Source: Ligustrum vulgare (Eukaryota; Streptophyta; Magnoliopsida; Lamiales; Oleaceae). From it: a DNA stretch of 64,000 nt. Below the pieces are notes generated by a model that did no database searches, was not told where the DNA came from, and saw only the letters and a list, made by a program, of their open reading frames with translations. The stretch spans positions 46,613,466-46,677,465 of the forward strand of contig OY743183.1 of the NCBI GenBank assembly GCA_963555705.1, read 5' to 3'. This document shows positions 25,027-35,776 of this stretch, piece by piece. The translations under genes were made by a program, and so were the position numbers. Each line of letters starts with the position of its first letter. Position 1 is the stretch's first letter.

Positions 25027-25039
25027 ATGGCCCCCGTGC
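25027..25039 (-). promoter_or_regulatory. Polypurine tract of the Tat element
   Basis: On the minus strand GCACGGGGGCCAT abuts the 3' LTR start TGATCGGG. It has a G-run but is less purine-pure than usual. Confidence 0.65.
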
Positions 25040-25173
25040 ATCAGGGGTCTAGGATTGATGCCTGAATGCAACTAACTTTTGACAGCTGTCACCTTCATTA
25101 ATGATGTTTTTCGCCAACTGTTTGTCCTTTATTCTAAGCATCCTCATTTATGTTACAGTTCATGGATCGCTGC

Positions 25174-25236
25174 CACGTGTCAAAAATGAGTGGCGGGATT
25201 TCAAAAACTTTCCCGCCTTTTTCCTCCTATATATAT
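25174..25236 (+). promoter_or_regulatory. Predicted promoter of the Tat antisense gene: G-box and TATA box
   Basis: A G-box CACGTG (within CCACGTGT, 25174-25179) lies about 50 bp before a TATA box TATATATAT (25228-25236). The antisense start codon is at 25394. A cap site around 25260 would leave a leader of about 130 bases. All this is internal to the element and on the opposite strand to the LTR promoter. Confidence 0.55.
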
Positions 25237-25393
25237 GTGGTCCCTATGCTCTCATTCTTTTCACTTTGCAATTTTAGCGAAAACCAGACAACTCCCCGAG
25301 CGTCTAACACGAGCTAAAATTTCAAGCACGACCTTTAGGTAATCTCGACCTCTCCCGACGTTAATTTTATTTCGTAGTTTAATCGTTAGGAAA

Positions 25394-27290
25394 ATGACCC
25401 GGCAAGCGAACATTACGGACCTTAGGGAGGTAGAAAATTTGGACGAGGCCTTAGACGTAGAGCCCATAGGGTTTTATCAACCTCCACCAACCTCCGGGGG
25501 GGACGAGTCGAGCGATGACGAGGAAGTCAATAACCCTGAATTTGATGATAGACCGGGAAGTCCCGACCTAGAGTTGCCAACGTACAACAGTAGGATGAAG
25601 GAACATATGGTCGAGGCTGATATGAGGAAGTTTGGTCTATCTGATAGGTATTCATCCCGGGCCCCCGAGCATGATGATGTATCATATCATTGTCGGGAAG
25701 GGGAGACCGTAGTTTTCCATGACTCACTAGTGGCCGGCCTTAGGTTCCCCTTGCATAATTTTTTCTTAGATTTTCTGTTAACGGCCAGCATTCTCCCCGG
25801 GCAGTTGGTCCCAAACGGGTGGAGAATTCTCGCTTACTTCTTCGTTTTATGTAGAAGTCTAGGGATCGAACCTTCCGTGAACCTTTGTAAATGCCTTTTA
25901 AATTTGAAGTTTTTACCCCGGTGTAACTGCTTCGTTTACTTATGCGGGAAGGGAAGGTTCGAGGTGCCCTGGGTTCCCTCTTCCTTAAAGTATTGGAAGG
26001 AAAAATTCTTTTATATCAAACCTCGGGAAGGTGAGAATATTTTTTAGCCCACTTTTAGGAAACCGGAGGTAGATAACTTTAATATAATGGGTAATGTGGG
26101 GGAGGACGAGATGGCCGACCTCTTGGCCAACGCCATAAGAGTTTGTGACTTCGGACTTCTGGCCGAGGAGGCTTCAGATCTTACCACCAACGAGATCTTA
26201 GGTCAGGCCGGCCTTGACTTGGAGCCCGGTAGGACCCGGCCTTGTAACTTAAGTAATAGTTGTTTTCGTTTTTTTTTTCTTTAGAAAATGTTCCCTTCCC
26301 CTTCTTGTTGCTTTTTATCTAACCTTCCCGTCCTTTCATAGGTATGGCTTTCGACGGAGACAGGTTAAAGAAGGCGGCCGAGGAGAGGGCCCGAGCTGCT
26401 GCTGAAAGAAGGAGGGAAGGCGGCATTACTCGAAGACGGCCACAAAAAAGGCCACGCCAGACACAGTCCGGGCCGGGCGAAACTTCAGGGAGGAACGCGG
26501 AAGTTCCACCCCGGCGCGAGACCAGCCAAGGTTCTGGCCGCCCTCCTGTTCGGGAAGAAAATACCAGATCTCCTCCCGAAACTGCAGTAGAGGGTCCTAC
26601 CCTGGCCGACCTTTGGTCCAAATTGGAGGAGAGTTACCACCCCGGCCTACTGGAAAAATATTCGGAGGAAGTTTCACTGGAGAACGGGGTGGACCATTTT
26701 CTGAATGCGGCCCTTAAGGTAATTTCCACAGGACCTTGTACTTCTTGTGTTGTCTGCTTATGTTTGGAAATAATACAAGTATTTAACTCGTACAGATGCT
26801 CAGCATTGGCCGGGGTCTTCTAACCCAAGGTGTCCGGCGAGGGGAGGTTTCAAGTCAGCTTGTCCATTCTGTTCATTACGAGGCCACTCGTGCTAACAAT
26901 GCTGAAGAGAAGTTAACCAGAATGGAAACTGACCTGGTCTTGATGATTCAAGAACGGGACCTAGCTCGTTCTGAAAATGCCAAACTCTCTGAAGATCTTG
27001 GCCGGGCCAGGGAAGAGATGGAAGCGGCGAAGGTGACGGCGGTCGAGGCTTACAAAAAGTCTGAAGAATATGACCTTGCCGTGGGTAACTATGCCCTGGA
27101 ATCCTATTCCCAGGGCATGAGGCAAGCCCGTGCATGGATCAAGATGCATGTGCCCGACCTTGATACCAGCCCGCTTTCTCAATTTCCATTGGGCACGGAA
27201 GATCTTGACCTTACTCCTTTTATGGAAGATGTAGTGGAGGTCGAGTCTGACGAAGAAGAAGCCCGTGCTAGTGACCCCGAGCAGGAGTAG
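25394..27290 (+). pseudogene. Antisense ORF of the Tat element (gypsy-type 'Transposase_28'-like), three predicted exons
   Basis: Predicted exons are 25394-26228, 26342-26718 and 26796-27290, 1707 nt in all, phase-consistent at both joins. Introns are 113 bp (GTAGGA...CATAG) and 77 bp (GTAATT...TACAG). The N-terminal part (MTRQANITDLREVENL) is acidic. Around residues 110-210 it has the pattern of the plant gypsy-type putative transposon family: FPLHNFFLDFLL, then WRILAYFFVLCRSLGIEP. Exon 2 is basic and Arg-rich (ERARAAAERRREGGITRRR), maybe a nuclear signal. Exon 3 is coiled coil followed by an acidic tail (EVESDEEEARASDPEQE). An in-frame TAG at 26045-26047 breaks exon 1. Function is unknown; the family name is from memory. 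The gene converges on pol. Confidence 0.75.
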
Positions 27291-27465
27291 GAAAATCTGT
27301 TGTACATTTCCCTTTTATAAGCCGAGGTGTAACCTCGTGGTCTCTCTTTGTAACAAGATTTTTGTTAATGAAGAATGTCTCTTTTTGTCAAAGCTCGTGT
27401 TTATTGTTTCGTATCTAACATGATCTTTCCGTTAGTAAAAAATAGTTCGAGCTTTTAACATGAAT

Positions 27466-27700
27466 TTTCAGAAAAGATATTCTATAAGGTCGAGTAATAC
27501 CGACCTGTTTGCTCAATTCCTGAAGGATTCCCGGAATCTAGTTTTGAGATCATATGGTCGGGTAGTGACCGACCTCAACAAGATAGCGTATGCGCGACCC
27601 TTATAGATAAGATCGAGCCATTTACTTGTATTTTTTCAGAAAAGATATTTCATAAGGTCGGGGAATACCGACCTTAATTATTTTGAATTCCTGGTTGGGA
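27466..27700. repeat. Two 168-bp-spaced copies with AGGTCG...CGACCT hairpins
   Basis: CAGAAAAGATATTYYATAAGGTCG occurs at about 27470 and 27638. Each copy is followed by TAATACCGACCT-like sequence, so each can fold as a small hairpin (AGGTCG with CGACCT). The spacing is about 168 bp. Confidence 0.7.
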
Positions 27701-28040
27701 AGTAATTTGTAACGCCTTGCCATGAGACCTTGTAAATTATTCGTGGAAGAATAATTTGTAAAGTCTTACCATGAGACATTGTAAATTATTTAATGGGAAA
27801 TAATTTGTAACGCCTTGCCATGAGACCTTGTAAATTATTCGTGGAAGAATAATTTGTAAAGTCTTACCATGAGACATTGTAAATTATTTAATGGGAAATA
27901 ATTTGTAACGCCTTGCCATGAGACCTTGTAAATTATTCGTGGAAGAATAATTTGTAAAGTCTTACCATGAGACATTGTAAATTATTTGATGGGAAATTAT
28001 TTGTAAAGTCATGTGAATGACCTTGTAAATTACTTCGATA
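27690..28040. repeat. 98-bp tandem repeat, about 3.5 copies, each of two 49-bp half units
   Basis: AACGCCTTGCCATGAGACC recurs at 27711, 27809 and 27907, an exact 98-bp period. The half unit alternates between that phrase and AAGTCTTACCATGAGACAT. Both halves are framed by TAATTTGTAA and TTGTAAATTATT, so each can also form a stem. It lies between the 3' ends of the antisense gene and pol. Confidence 0.93.
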
Positions 28041-28229
28041 TCTGATCTTTTTAGTGCTCATTCTGTGGAAGAAGTACTTTTATTGAAGGGGACTGAACGA
28101 TGGGCCTCGTTAAAACCTTATCCAGAAAAACCCATTGGGAAAAAATCTGGACAAGGAAAAAGAGTGCCCGCCCCTGACACTGAAAGACAAAGTAATGGGC
28201 ACGCAGGCCCGACCATAATATTCTCTGGT

Positions 28230-28338
28230 GGACGTGCAAGTCCGAAAGCAAATATAAAAATGGGCGCGCAGGCCCGACCTTATGGACGTGCAAGTCCGAA
28301 AGCAAATATAAAAATGGGCACGCAGGCCCGACTTCACT
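28230..28338. repeat. 54-bp tandem repeat, two copies
   Basis: GACGTGCAAGTCCGAAAGCA starts at 28231 and 28285, with nearly identical 54-bp units. A related GGGCACGCAGGCCCGACC phrase precedes at 28197. Confidence 0.9.
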
Positions 28339-28393
28339 AGGACTAAATGACTTGATATGATTACTTGTAGTATGGCTTCAAGTTCTCCACATT

Positions 28394-30436
28394 CTATGGC
28401 CGAGGAAGAGGTTTTGAATCCATTGTTCGGAGGCTGTATGAGCCCTTGCCCGCCTTTCGGATGACTTCATAAGGTCCTTCCCAAATAGGTCCAAGTTTCC
28501 CTGGTTGATGACCGGCAGCCTCACTGCGGCGAAGGACAAGATCTCCTATTCTGAATTCCCTCTTCTTTACTCGGATATTGAACTTTTTAGACATGGCCTG
28601 TTGATAAGCTGCTATTCTTAATGATGCATTCTCTCTGACTTCTTCTAGAAGATCCAGACTTTCTCTCTGCCCTTCGATGTGGTCGGGCGAGCCTGTGGTC
28701 ATGGCACGGAAGCTTGGAATGGTTACTTCTATGGGAACAGCGGCTTCCATCCCGAAGGCCAGCATGAATGGGGTTTCCCCTGTTGCTGTCTTGAATGTGG
28801 TTTGGTTGGTCCAAAGTACTTCTGGGAGAAGCTCGGGCCAATCTCCCTTGGCACTGCCAAGGCGAGTTTTCAAGTCTTGCAAGATGAGTCTGTTTGTAAC
28901 TTCAGCTAACCCATTACTCTGCGGGTGGGAAACGGAGGTCAACCTGTGTTCTATTCCCAAATTCCTGCAGAATTGTTTGAAGGCTTGGCACTCAAATTGA
29001 CGCCCATTATCTGTTATCAATGTCTTGGGAAGACCAAAACGGCAAATTATTGATTTCCACACAAATGCTTCCAATTTTCGTTCTGTGATCACGGCCAGTG
29101 GTTCGGCTTCAACCCACTTAGTGAAGTATTCTACAGCAACTGCCAGGAACTTGACTTGACCCCGAGCTATAGGGAAAGGTCCGAGTATGTCGATTCCCCA
29201 TTGGGCGAAAGGGTATGGGCATGATATTGAGGACAGCTCTTCCACGGGTTGATGTAACCGTGCTGCGAATCTTTGGCACTTATCACATGCTTTCACATAA
29301 CTAAGGGCGTCTCTCTTCATATTCAGCCAGTAATACCCGTATCTTATCAGTTTCAGTGCTAGAGCCCTTGCTCCCTGGTGTCCTCCACAAATTCCTTCAT
29401 GAATCTCAGCCATAGCAAGGGCTGCTTCTTTTGGAGTTAGGCATCGTAGATAAGGAAGTGTGAAGCTTCGACGGAACAAGGTATTCTGCAGCAAGGTATA
29501 CCTCGGGGCTCTTGCTTTGATTTTTCTGGCCTCTACTTTGTCATCTGGCAACTTTCCTGATGTTAGATATTCAATTATTGGATCCATCCAACTGGGCTCT
29601 TGATCAGAAATATCCATGACCTCGGGTTGTTGTATGATACTAGGCTCATGAAGAGTTCGTACGAACACAGTCATGTCCAGGTGATCTAGATTGGAAGAAG
29701 TAAGTCTTGACAAAGCGTCCGCTTTGTGATTGGCGGACCTTGGAATTTTGTTTATGCAGCAAGACTTGAACTTTCTTTGCAAGTCCAAGACCATCATCCT
29801 GTAAGATGACATTTTCTCATCTTTTGCTTCAAAAGTGCCGTTTACCTGTTCCACCACTAATTGTGAATCACTAAGGACCTTGACATGCTCGACCCCTAGA
29901 TGTTGAGCTGTTTGAAGTCCAGCAATTACGGCCTCATACTCTGCATCATTATTGGTTACTGGGAAGTCAAAACGTATTGCGCACTGAATTTCCATTGTAC
30001 CATCATCCTTCTTTAATATGATTCTGGCCCCCGAGCCCGCAGCGTTCGATGCTCCATCCACTTGCAAGGTCCATGTGGTCTCTTCCCGGTCATTACCTGT
30101 CGGCCCCCGAGGTCTTGGTGTGAGTTCGACGACAAAGTCAGCCAAGACCTGTGCTTTGATGGAAGGTCGAGGTTTGAACTTGATGTCATACTCCCCAAGC
30201 TCGATTGACCACTTCAGTAGATGGCCGGATACATCTGGTTTCTGCAAGATTTGCTTCAAGGGCTGATTTGTGAGGACAGTTATTGCATGGGCTTGAAAGT
30301 ATGGTCTTAACTTTCTCGCTGCTGTAACCAGGGCAAGTGCGAGCTGCTCGGCCAATGTATATCGGGTTTCTGCTTCCAACATCATCTTACTAACATAATA
30401 TATAGGATTTTGGGTTTTCTCTTCCTCTTTAACCAA
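28394..30436 (-). pseudogene. pol: Tat pol, downstream part: RNase H, second RNase H, integrase
   Basis: 680 codons continue the polyprotein in a shifted frame. Residues 1-100 are the end of RT-linked RNase H (YYVSKMMLEAE...). A second, archaeal-type RNase H spans 121-245 with D127, E166/E168, D190 and D240. The integrase zinc finger uses H346, H353, C384 and C387. The catalytic triad is D416, D476 and E512 with D-35-E spacing. A GPY-like tail follows (KLGPIWEGPYEVI). Two defects: the start lies in a different frame from the upstream pol ORF (one extra base in a T-run near 30437-30445), and a TAG ends the frame about ten codons before a second stop that looks like the family end. The dual RNase H is the main support for the Tat group. 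Confidence 0.93.
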
Positions 30437-32081
30437 AAACGGCGCTCAAAGCATGATCAGACACTGCTAGATATAAGAACAGATTGTCCCCTGGATTCGG
30501 CTTTACTAGAATCGGAGGTGTTCCCAAGTATTCTTTCAACTTCCTGAAGGAGACCTCGCATTCCTCGTCCCATCTGAAGTCCTTGTTTCCTCGGAGAGTT
30601 TTGAAGAAGGGAAAACATTTGTCTACTGCCTTTGACATAAATCTGCTCAATGCCGCTACTCTTCCTGTTAACTTTTGTACTTCCCTGATGTTTCGGGGAG
30701 GTTCCATTGATGGTAGGGCTGAAATTTTATCTGGGTTAGCTTCGATACCTCTCTGAGTGATCATGAATCCCAAGAATTTTCCCGAGCCTACTCCGAAGGC
30801 GCACTTTGCAGGATTGAGTTTCATCCGATGTTTTCTAAGTGTGTTAAATATGTCCTCAAGGTCAGTAATGTGGTCTTTCTTTCTTGAGCTTTTTACAACC
30901 ATGTCATCAACGTAGACTTCAATGTTAAGCCCAATGTGTCGGGAGAAGACCATGTTAACCAACCTTTGATACGTGGCTCCAGCATTCTTCAGTCCAAACG
31001 GCATGACCTTGTAGCAGTATATTCCTTCATCTGCCATGAAGGAAGTTTTTTCCTGATCTTCCCGTGCCATCCGAATCTGATGATATCCCGAGAAGGCGTC
31101 TAGGAAGCTGTAAAGTTCAGACCCAGATGTGGAATCCACCAACCTGTCGATTCTGGGGAGAGGATAACTGTCTTTCGGACATGCTTTATTCAAATCGGTG
31201 AAGTCTATACAAACTCGCCATTTCCCATTTGGCTTCTTTACCAAGACTACATTGGCTAGCCACTCTGGATACTTTACTTCTTTGATGAATCCTGCTTTCA
31301 AGAGTTTATCTATTTCATCTTTTATTATCTGCCTTCTTTCTGTGGCAAACTGTCTTCTTCGCTGTTTCACGGGTTTTCTGTCGGGCATGACGTTGAGCCT
31401 GTGTTCGACGAGCTCGGGATCTATCCCGGGCATATCTTCAACACTCCAAGCAAAAACATCGATATTCTTCTTTAAACACTGTGACAATTCTTCCTTCATC
31501 ATTTTGGGGAGCTCTTTCCCAATTGTGAAGCTCTTCCCTTCTGAGACATGAACCTCTTCCAGCTCCTCTACTGGTGACATTCTTTCTTCATGAGGAAGTT
31601 CTATTGACATCAGATCTATCTTATTTTTTCCAACGCAGCTGATGTAGCAACTTCTGGCTACCGATTGATTTCCCTGAATAGTTGCTATGCCTGCGGAAGT
31701 TGGGAACTTGATCGCCAGGTGATAAGTTGAGACTATAGCTTTGAGGCTATTCAGGAATGGCCTTCCCAAGATAGCATTGTAGGCCATAGGAGTTTTGACG
31801 ACTTGGAACGGAGTCATCTTTGTTACATGTTTCTCTTCTGATCCTAGGGAAGTGGGAAGGTCTATTAGGCCTTCGGTTTTCACGATTCCTCCTCCAAACC
31901 CAGTTAGGGGAGTAACGACCTGTCGAAGCCGATCTTTGGGAAGTTGCATCTGATCGAAAGCTTCCAAGGATAGAACGTTGGCCGCACTCCCATTGTCAAC
32001 TAGGACCCTCCTGACATCAAAATTAGAGATTGTTGTGTTGATAACAACAGCGTCGTCATGAGGATAAGAAATCACTTCCAT
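30429..32081 (-). pseudogene. pol: Tat pol, upstream part: protease and reverse transcriptase
   Basis: 550 codons. The retropepsin-like motif VLVDNGSAANVL (active D29) is followed by GRPFLNSLKAIVS. RT spans about 235-450: KPNGKWRVCIDF, PFGLKNAGATYQ and YVDD at 390-393. The RNase H start (LYLAVSDHALSAV) is cut by a frameshift, and the ORF ends at 30429. The 5' end has no start of its own: gag lies in the same frame upstream, separated by one TAG at 32118-32120, so the natural product is a gag-pol polyprotein. It makes cDNA in the particle in this family; here the breaks should stop synthesis of full pol. Confidence 0.93.
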
Positions 32082-32117
32082 GTCGGCATTGCTGAAGCTG
32101 ATGCTGTCCGAGATTTC

Positions 32118-33623
32118 CTAGTCATGAAATCTCGACCTTTCTTCCCGATCACTTAGTGCACGGGCACGATTCTTTCGTGCATTATTCGAATCACCTCCAG
32201 ATGATAGTCCTCCGACGATGAAATTTATGGTGCCAGCGGATCTGGAACTCTCTTCCCCTTTCCCATGTTCTTTATCGTCTCTCTTTATGTAGTGCCCCAG
32301 GAAGCCCCTTTTTATGAGGGCCTCTATCTCCTGTTTCAAAGTTCTGCATTCATCCGTGGTATGGCCCGGGCTCTTGTGAAAGTCACAATACTTATGTCGA
32401 TTTTTCTCATCGATCTTTCCTTTGATAGGCTTAGGCCACCGTAAGTCTTCACGTCCTTTGATTTCCATGAGAATGTGGGATCGGGGTGCGTTTAGCGGAG
32501 TTAAACTCTGATGTCCATTGCCATTCCCCTTCGAGTTAGTTCGGGACGAGTTCTTCTCGTCTTCCTGTCTCGACCTTTTATTCCCTTGCTTTGTTGATTG
32601 TGAGGATTGTGCTACTGTTCCATGCCCTTGATCCTGTGCCCGAACTGACAAAAGCATCTCCTCCATGTTTATGTACTTTTCTGCTCTTCGGAGAAGCTCT
32701 GTTACATTTGATGGTGGGCTCTTGGATAGGGACATTCTGAATTCCGGGCCTCGAATGGCCAAGGTAAGGGCTGAGATTGCTGATGATATATGGAGATCTG
32801 GAATCTGAAGTCTTTCAGCATTATACCAGGTCATGAATTCACGCAGCGTCTCATTCTGAGCTTGCTTTAACTGCATGAGAGATGCAGCGGTCTTTTTGAT
32901 TCTTTTGCTGTTAGCAAAGAAAGTAGTGAACTTCTCAGTAAGATCTGCAAAGGAAGAGATGGATCCTGGAGGTATCGTAGAAAACCAGTCTCGAGCTGAA
33001 TTTTTCAATGTTTGGGGGAAGGCCTTGCACAGAATTTGATCGGGAGCATTCTGCATGTCCATGACATCAGTGTAAGTATTCAAGTGGTTGTTAGGATCTG
33101 TTGTTCCATCGTATTCCTTTATCCGAGGATATTTGAATCGATCTGGCAAGGGAAATGATGTTATTTCAGGAGTAAAGGGGGTTCTTCTTACAAACGACGT
33201 CCGACCCTGGGTGTTCTGTCGTATTCCATCAGCAATTCCTTCCTGAATGATTCTAGAGAGCTCTTGCTGTGTCAAGTTGGCAGATCCTTCTGTCATGGGA
33301 TGGGCACCCCTGATTCCCGGGGAGTTGTCAGCCATAGGGTCAACTGGCTGGAGACCTTCCCTGGGAATTGTGCCTGGAGTGTTCGGGTCAGGTTGCGCCT
33401 GATGACTGTTCTGTTGTTGAAGAGCTTGACGAAGTTCGCGGAGCTGCTGCTGAAGTTCGTTGAAATCTTCCCGACTAACAGGTTCATTGTCTGGAGTTGC
33501 CTCTAGATTTTGTTCTTCCCCAACATCTTCAAGAGGTGGAGGATTATCATCCTCAGCTGAAGTGTTGGCCGGAATGGATTGACCAGTGGATGCGGAGGGA
33601 CGGGCTTGGCGTCTATTAACCAT
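32118..33623 (-). CDS. gag: Tat gag
   Basis: 501 codons from the Met at 33623 (MVNRRQARPSA), about 18 bases beyond the primer site. An upstream Met in the same frame would start in the LTR and run through the primer site, so I reject it. The N-terminal third is Gln/Pro-rich. The retrotransposon gag domain follows (RDWFSTIPPGSISSFADL, then FMTWYNAERLQIPDL). A Cys/His motif CDFHKSPGHTTDEC, typical of Tat gag, lies in the last fifth. The stop TAG at 32118 is in frame with pol, so it is either a nonsense mutation or a readthrough signal. Confidence 0.92.
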   Translation of the reverse strand: MVNRRQARPSASTGQSIPANTSAEDDNPPPLEDVGEEQNLEATPDNEPVSREDFNELQQQLRELRQALQQQNSHQAQPDPNTPGTIPREGLQPVDPMADNSPGIRGAHPMTEGSANLTQQELSRIIQEGIADGIRQNTQGRTSFVRRTPFTPEITSFPLPDRFKYPRIKEYDGTTDPNNHLNTYTDVMDMQNAPDQILCKAFPQTLKNSARDWFSTIPPGSISSFADLTEKFTTFFANSKRIKKTAASLMQLKQAQNETLREFMTWYNAERLQIPDLHISSAISALTLAIRGPEFRMSLSKSPPSNVTELLRRAEKYINMEEMLLSVRAQDQGHGTVAQSSQSTKQGNKRSRQEDEKNSSRTNSKGNGNGHQSLTPLNAPRSHILMEIKGREDLRWPKPIKGKIDEKNRHKYCDFHKSPGHTTDECRTLKQEIEALIKRGFLGHYIKRDDKEHGKGEESSRSAGTINFIVGGLSSGGDSNNARKNRARALSDREERSRFHD

Positions 33624-33640
33624 GGCTGATTGTATCTCTT

Positions 33641-33657
33641 CCCACAGACGGCGCCAA
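33641..33657 (-). promoter_or_regulatory. Primer binding site of the Tat element
   Basis: On the minus strand TTGGCGCCGTCTGTGGG begins one base after the 5' LTR end. This motif is common next to Tat-group LTRs; I do not name the tRNA with confidence. Confidence 0.85.
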
Positions 33658-33658
33658 T

Positions 33659-34267
33659 TGATGCTGTCAAAAATCCTAACCTTGACGTGGCAGGATCTGA
33701 TGATACTTGATTGCTGGAAGAGATTGATGAACTCGCCTTGAATAACCTGCAAAAAAGGCGAGGAGGATTCTCCCCGTCGCCCCTCCGGTGTGAGAATTAG
33801 TGTTTTGGAGAGAAGTAGAAAAATATATAACTGGAATATATGTAAAGAATTATGAATGAATTTACGTGATCAAAGGAGCTGTATTTATAGGGCTGAAAAA
33901 GCCCATAATCTCCTTTATTTAAGGAAGGAGTCCTTTTTGCTATAAACTTACCTTTTAGGAGGAGTTCTAATCTAATAAGAATTATACTTCCTCTTTTTTA
34001 GGATGAATCCTTATAGGTTATGCCTTATTTCGAGGGCCCAAGAAGTTGGGCCACCAATAAAGCCCATAAAGGTAAACACCCGGAATCCCGAAGTGGCCGG
34101 TCAAGCCTGGTCATGTTGCCAGTAATGGATGCAGGACATGGATAGGTCGGGCATACATGGGCCGGGACGGTCACATGGACGAGCAAACATCCCGGCCTAT
34201 GGAAGGAAGATGGGTGGCCGGGACTGTAGTAGCCCGGGATGGACTCTCTCCGGAATTAGCCCGATCA
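33659..34267 (-). repeat. 5' LTR of the Tat element
   Basis: 609 bp. A TATA box CTATAAATAC on the minus strand is at 33881-33890. It differs from the other LTR at about five positions (for example near 33680, 33832 and 33961). Confidence 0.96.
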
Positions 34268-34490
34268 CATGTGTTTAAAAAAAATTAATAAAATAACTAA
34301 AATTTATTTTATTTGTCATGAAAAATAATGTCAATCAAACAACGAAACTTGAAAAATTCCTCACTTTTTTCACCAAAAAAATTAAATCAATCAAACACTT
34401 CAAATTCATATTTTCCACGAAAATAATTTTCAGACAATGAAAAATATTTTCTTTCTACTCATTTTCCATCCTCGCAAACAAATACACCTA

Positions 34491-35003
34491 AGGGTCCGTT
34501 TGATTGCCTTACATTTGCCATGAAAAATCCAAATATTTTTCAACTTTCTTTACTTTCTCTTGTTCGACACCTTAAATTTGGCCTAGAAAATCTTTCTACC
34601 CTCCAACCTACGTGCCCTATTTTCCTTCAAATTAAGGCAAATGTTTGCCATACAAATTACATGGGAAAATATTTGGTTGGCAACATGAAAAATTATTTTC
34701 AATACGTTTGATCAATTTTATTATTGTTAATTGACTTATTTTTGTTCCAAAAAATAACATCATTATTATCCAACACAAATATGTTGAAAAAAAAATAGCT
34801 AAATTTTACTTTATTTGCCATGAAAAATAATGTCAATGAAACGCTAAAACTTGAAAAATTCCCCGCATTTTTCACCTAGAAAATTAAACCAATCAAACAC
34901 TTCCAATTGAAAATTTCCACGATAATTTCAAGGCAAATCTTTTCCTTGTAAAATATTTTATTTTCACCAATTTTTTACTCTCGCAATCAAACGCACATTT
35001 AGT
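34491..35003. mobile_element. Second MITE-like copy
   Basis: Starts CTAAGGGTCCGTTTGATTGC and ends, on the opposite strand, ACTAAATGTGCGTTTGATTGC. The core ATCAATTTTATTATTGTTAATTGACTTATT is shared with the copy at 24360, so these are two adjacent members of one family. A SINE is inserted at its right end. Confidence 0.65.
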
Positions 35004-35262
35004 TAAAAAAAAAAAACAAAAAAAAGGTGTAACCCACACCTTGAGGGCCCGAACAGACCCTGCCATGAGCTATTGATTGGAGTGGTAAATCGCAAAATGT
35101 GCCTCCCAAATGTCAGAGTGGAGGGTACTGGAGGTCCCCACGAGTGGTAGTAACTCCCTCTTGCTACAAGACCAAATCCATTTTCAAGATTCAAACCCTG
35201 CACCCGATCGCACTGAACGTATTTTTAGCGCCCCCCTACCACTAGGAGATATGTCCTGAGGC
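35004..35262 (-). mobile_element. tRNA-derived SINE, minus strand, 18-bp TSD
   Basis: Flanked by ATCAAACGCACATTTAGT (34986-35003 and 35263-35280). On the minus strand it starts GCCTCAGGACAT, holds a B-box-like GGGTTTGAATC and ends GTGTGGGTTACACC plus a T-run. Poly-T tails occur in some plant SINEs. Confidence 0.88.
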
Positions 35263-35280
35263 ATCAAACGCACATTTAGT

Positions 35281-35766
35281 GCTCTTTGCAAATATTGACT
35301 TGTAAGTACAAATCGTTTACAAGTTTCAAAATTTCTTGACAACGTGAATGTAATGTTTAGCCTTTGTTTGGTAACATTGTTTGGTGTATAAATTGATTTA
35401 TTTATGATTTTGAGGTAAAAAAATAGTGGTTGAAATTTGGTGAGAGAAATTATGTGTGATTAAAAAAATAGTTTGAAAAATTGTGTAGTTTATAAACTAA
35501 TTTATAAATAATTTGGGAGTTATAGTCTAACTTTCACTTATCAAGATGCAATAATTCACTAACCCCAATATGAACATATGGATTCTAGGTAGGTTGTGCA
35601 CATAATAAAGTGGCCATTTTGTTATATCTTCATTGCGGGTCAACTTTGATTATATGTGTTTTATTGATATGGGGACGCAAATGCACTTTAAGAAAGGGCT
35701 TTAAAGAGGGCAGAGCAGGTTGTAGGGTGCAGATGAAGGTAACAGCAATAAGGAATAGGAAATTTC
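35281..35766. other. AT-rich sequence with a MITE-like start
   Basis: GTTTGGTAACATTGTTTGG at about 35365 resembles the left end of a small DNA element. It also begins the first copy of the segmental duplication. No gene is seen. Confidence 0.4.
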
Positions 35767-35776
35767 ATGATTTCAA

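Larger units (their letters stand above)
24418..34267 (-). mobile_element. Young Tat-type Ty3/gypsy retrotransposon with antisense gene, TSD CATGT
   Basis: Two 609-bp LTRs (24418-25026 and 33659-34267) differ at only about five sites by eye. A perfect 5-bp duplication CATGT flanks it (24413-24417, 34268-34272). On the minus strand the order is 5' LTR, primer site, gag, protease, RT, RNase H, a second RNase H domain, integrase, repeats, antisense ORF, polypurine tract, 3' LTR. The second RNase H and the GGCGCCGTCTGTGGG primer site are typical of the Tat/Ogre group. A plus-strand spliced gene lies between integrase and the 3' LTR. Three stops and one frameshift break the coding regions. Confidence 0.95.
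24143..34490. mobile_element. MITE-like element split by the Tat retrotransposon
   Basis: The left part (24143-24417) starts TTAGGGCGTGTTTAATAG; the right part (34268-34490) ends TTTGTATTTGTT-like sequence on the opposite strand (plus strand AAACAAATACACCTAAG). Removing the 9850-bp retrotransposon gives about 500 bp with imperfect inverted ends and repeated CATGAAAAAT phrases. A related copy lies next to it at 34491-35003. Confidence 0.6.

Noticed and set aside
27690..28040. CRISPR-like array
   Set aside because: Spacers are themselves repeats, the context is a plant retrotransposon, and the unit is a 98-bp tandem repeat.
28065..28340. Plus-strand ORF over the 54-bp repeats and antisense ORFs within Tat pol
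   Set aside because: Shadow frames of repeats and pol; no motif and no promoter.
33624..33752. Upstream Met extending Tat gag by 43 codons
   Set aside because: It starts inside the LTR and crosses the primer site, so it is not on a normal genomic message as gag.
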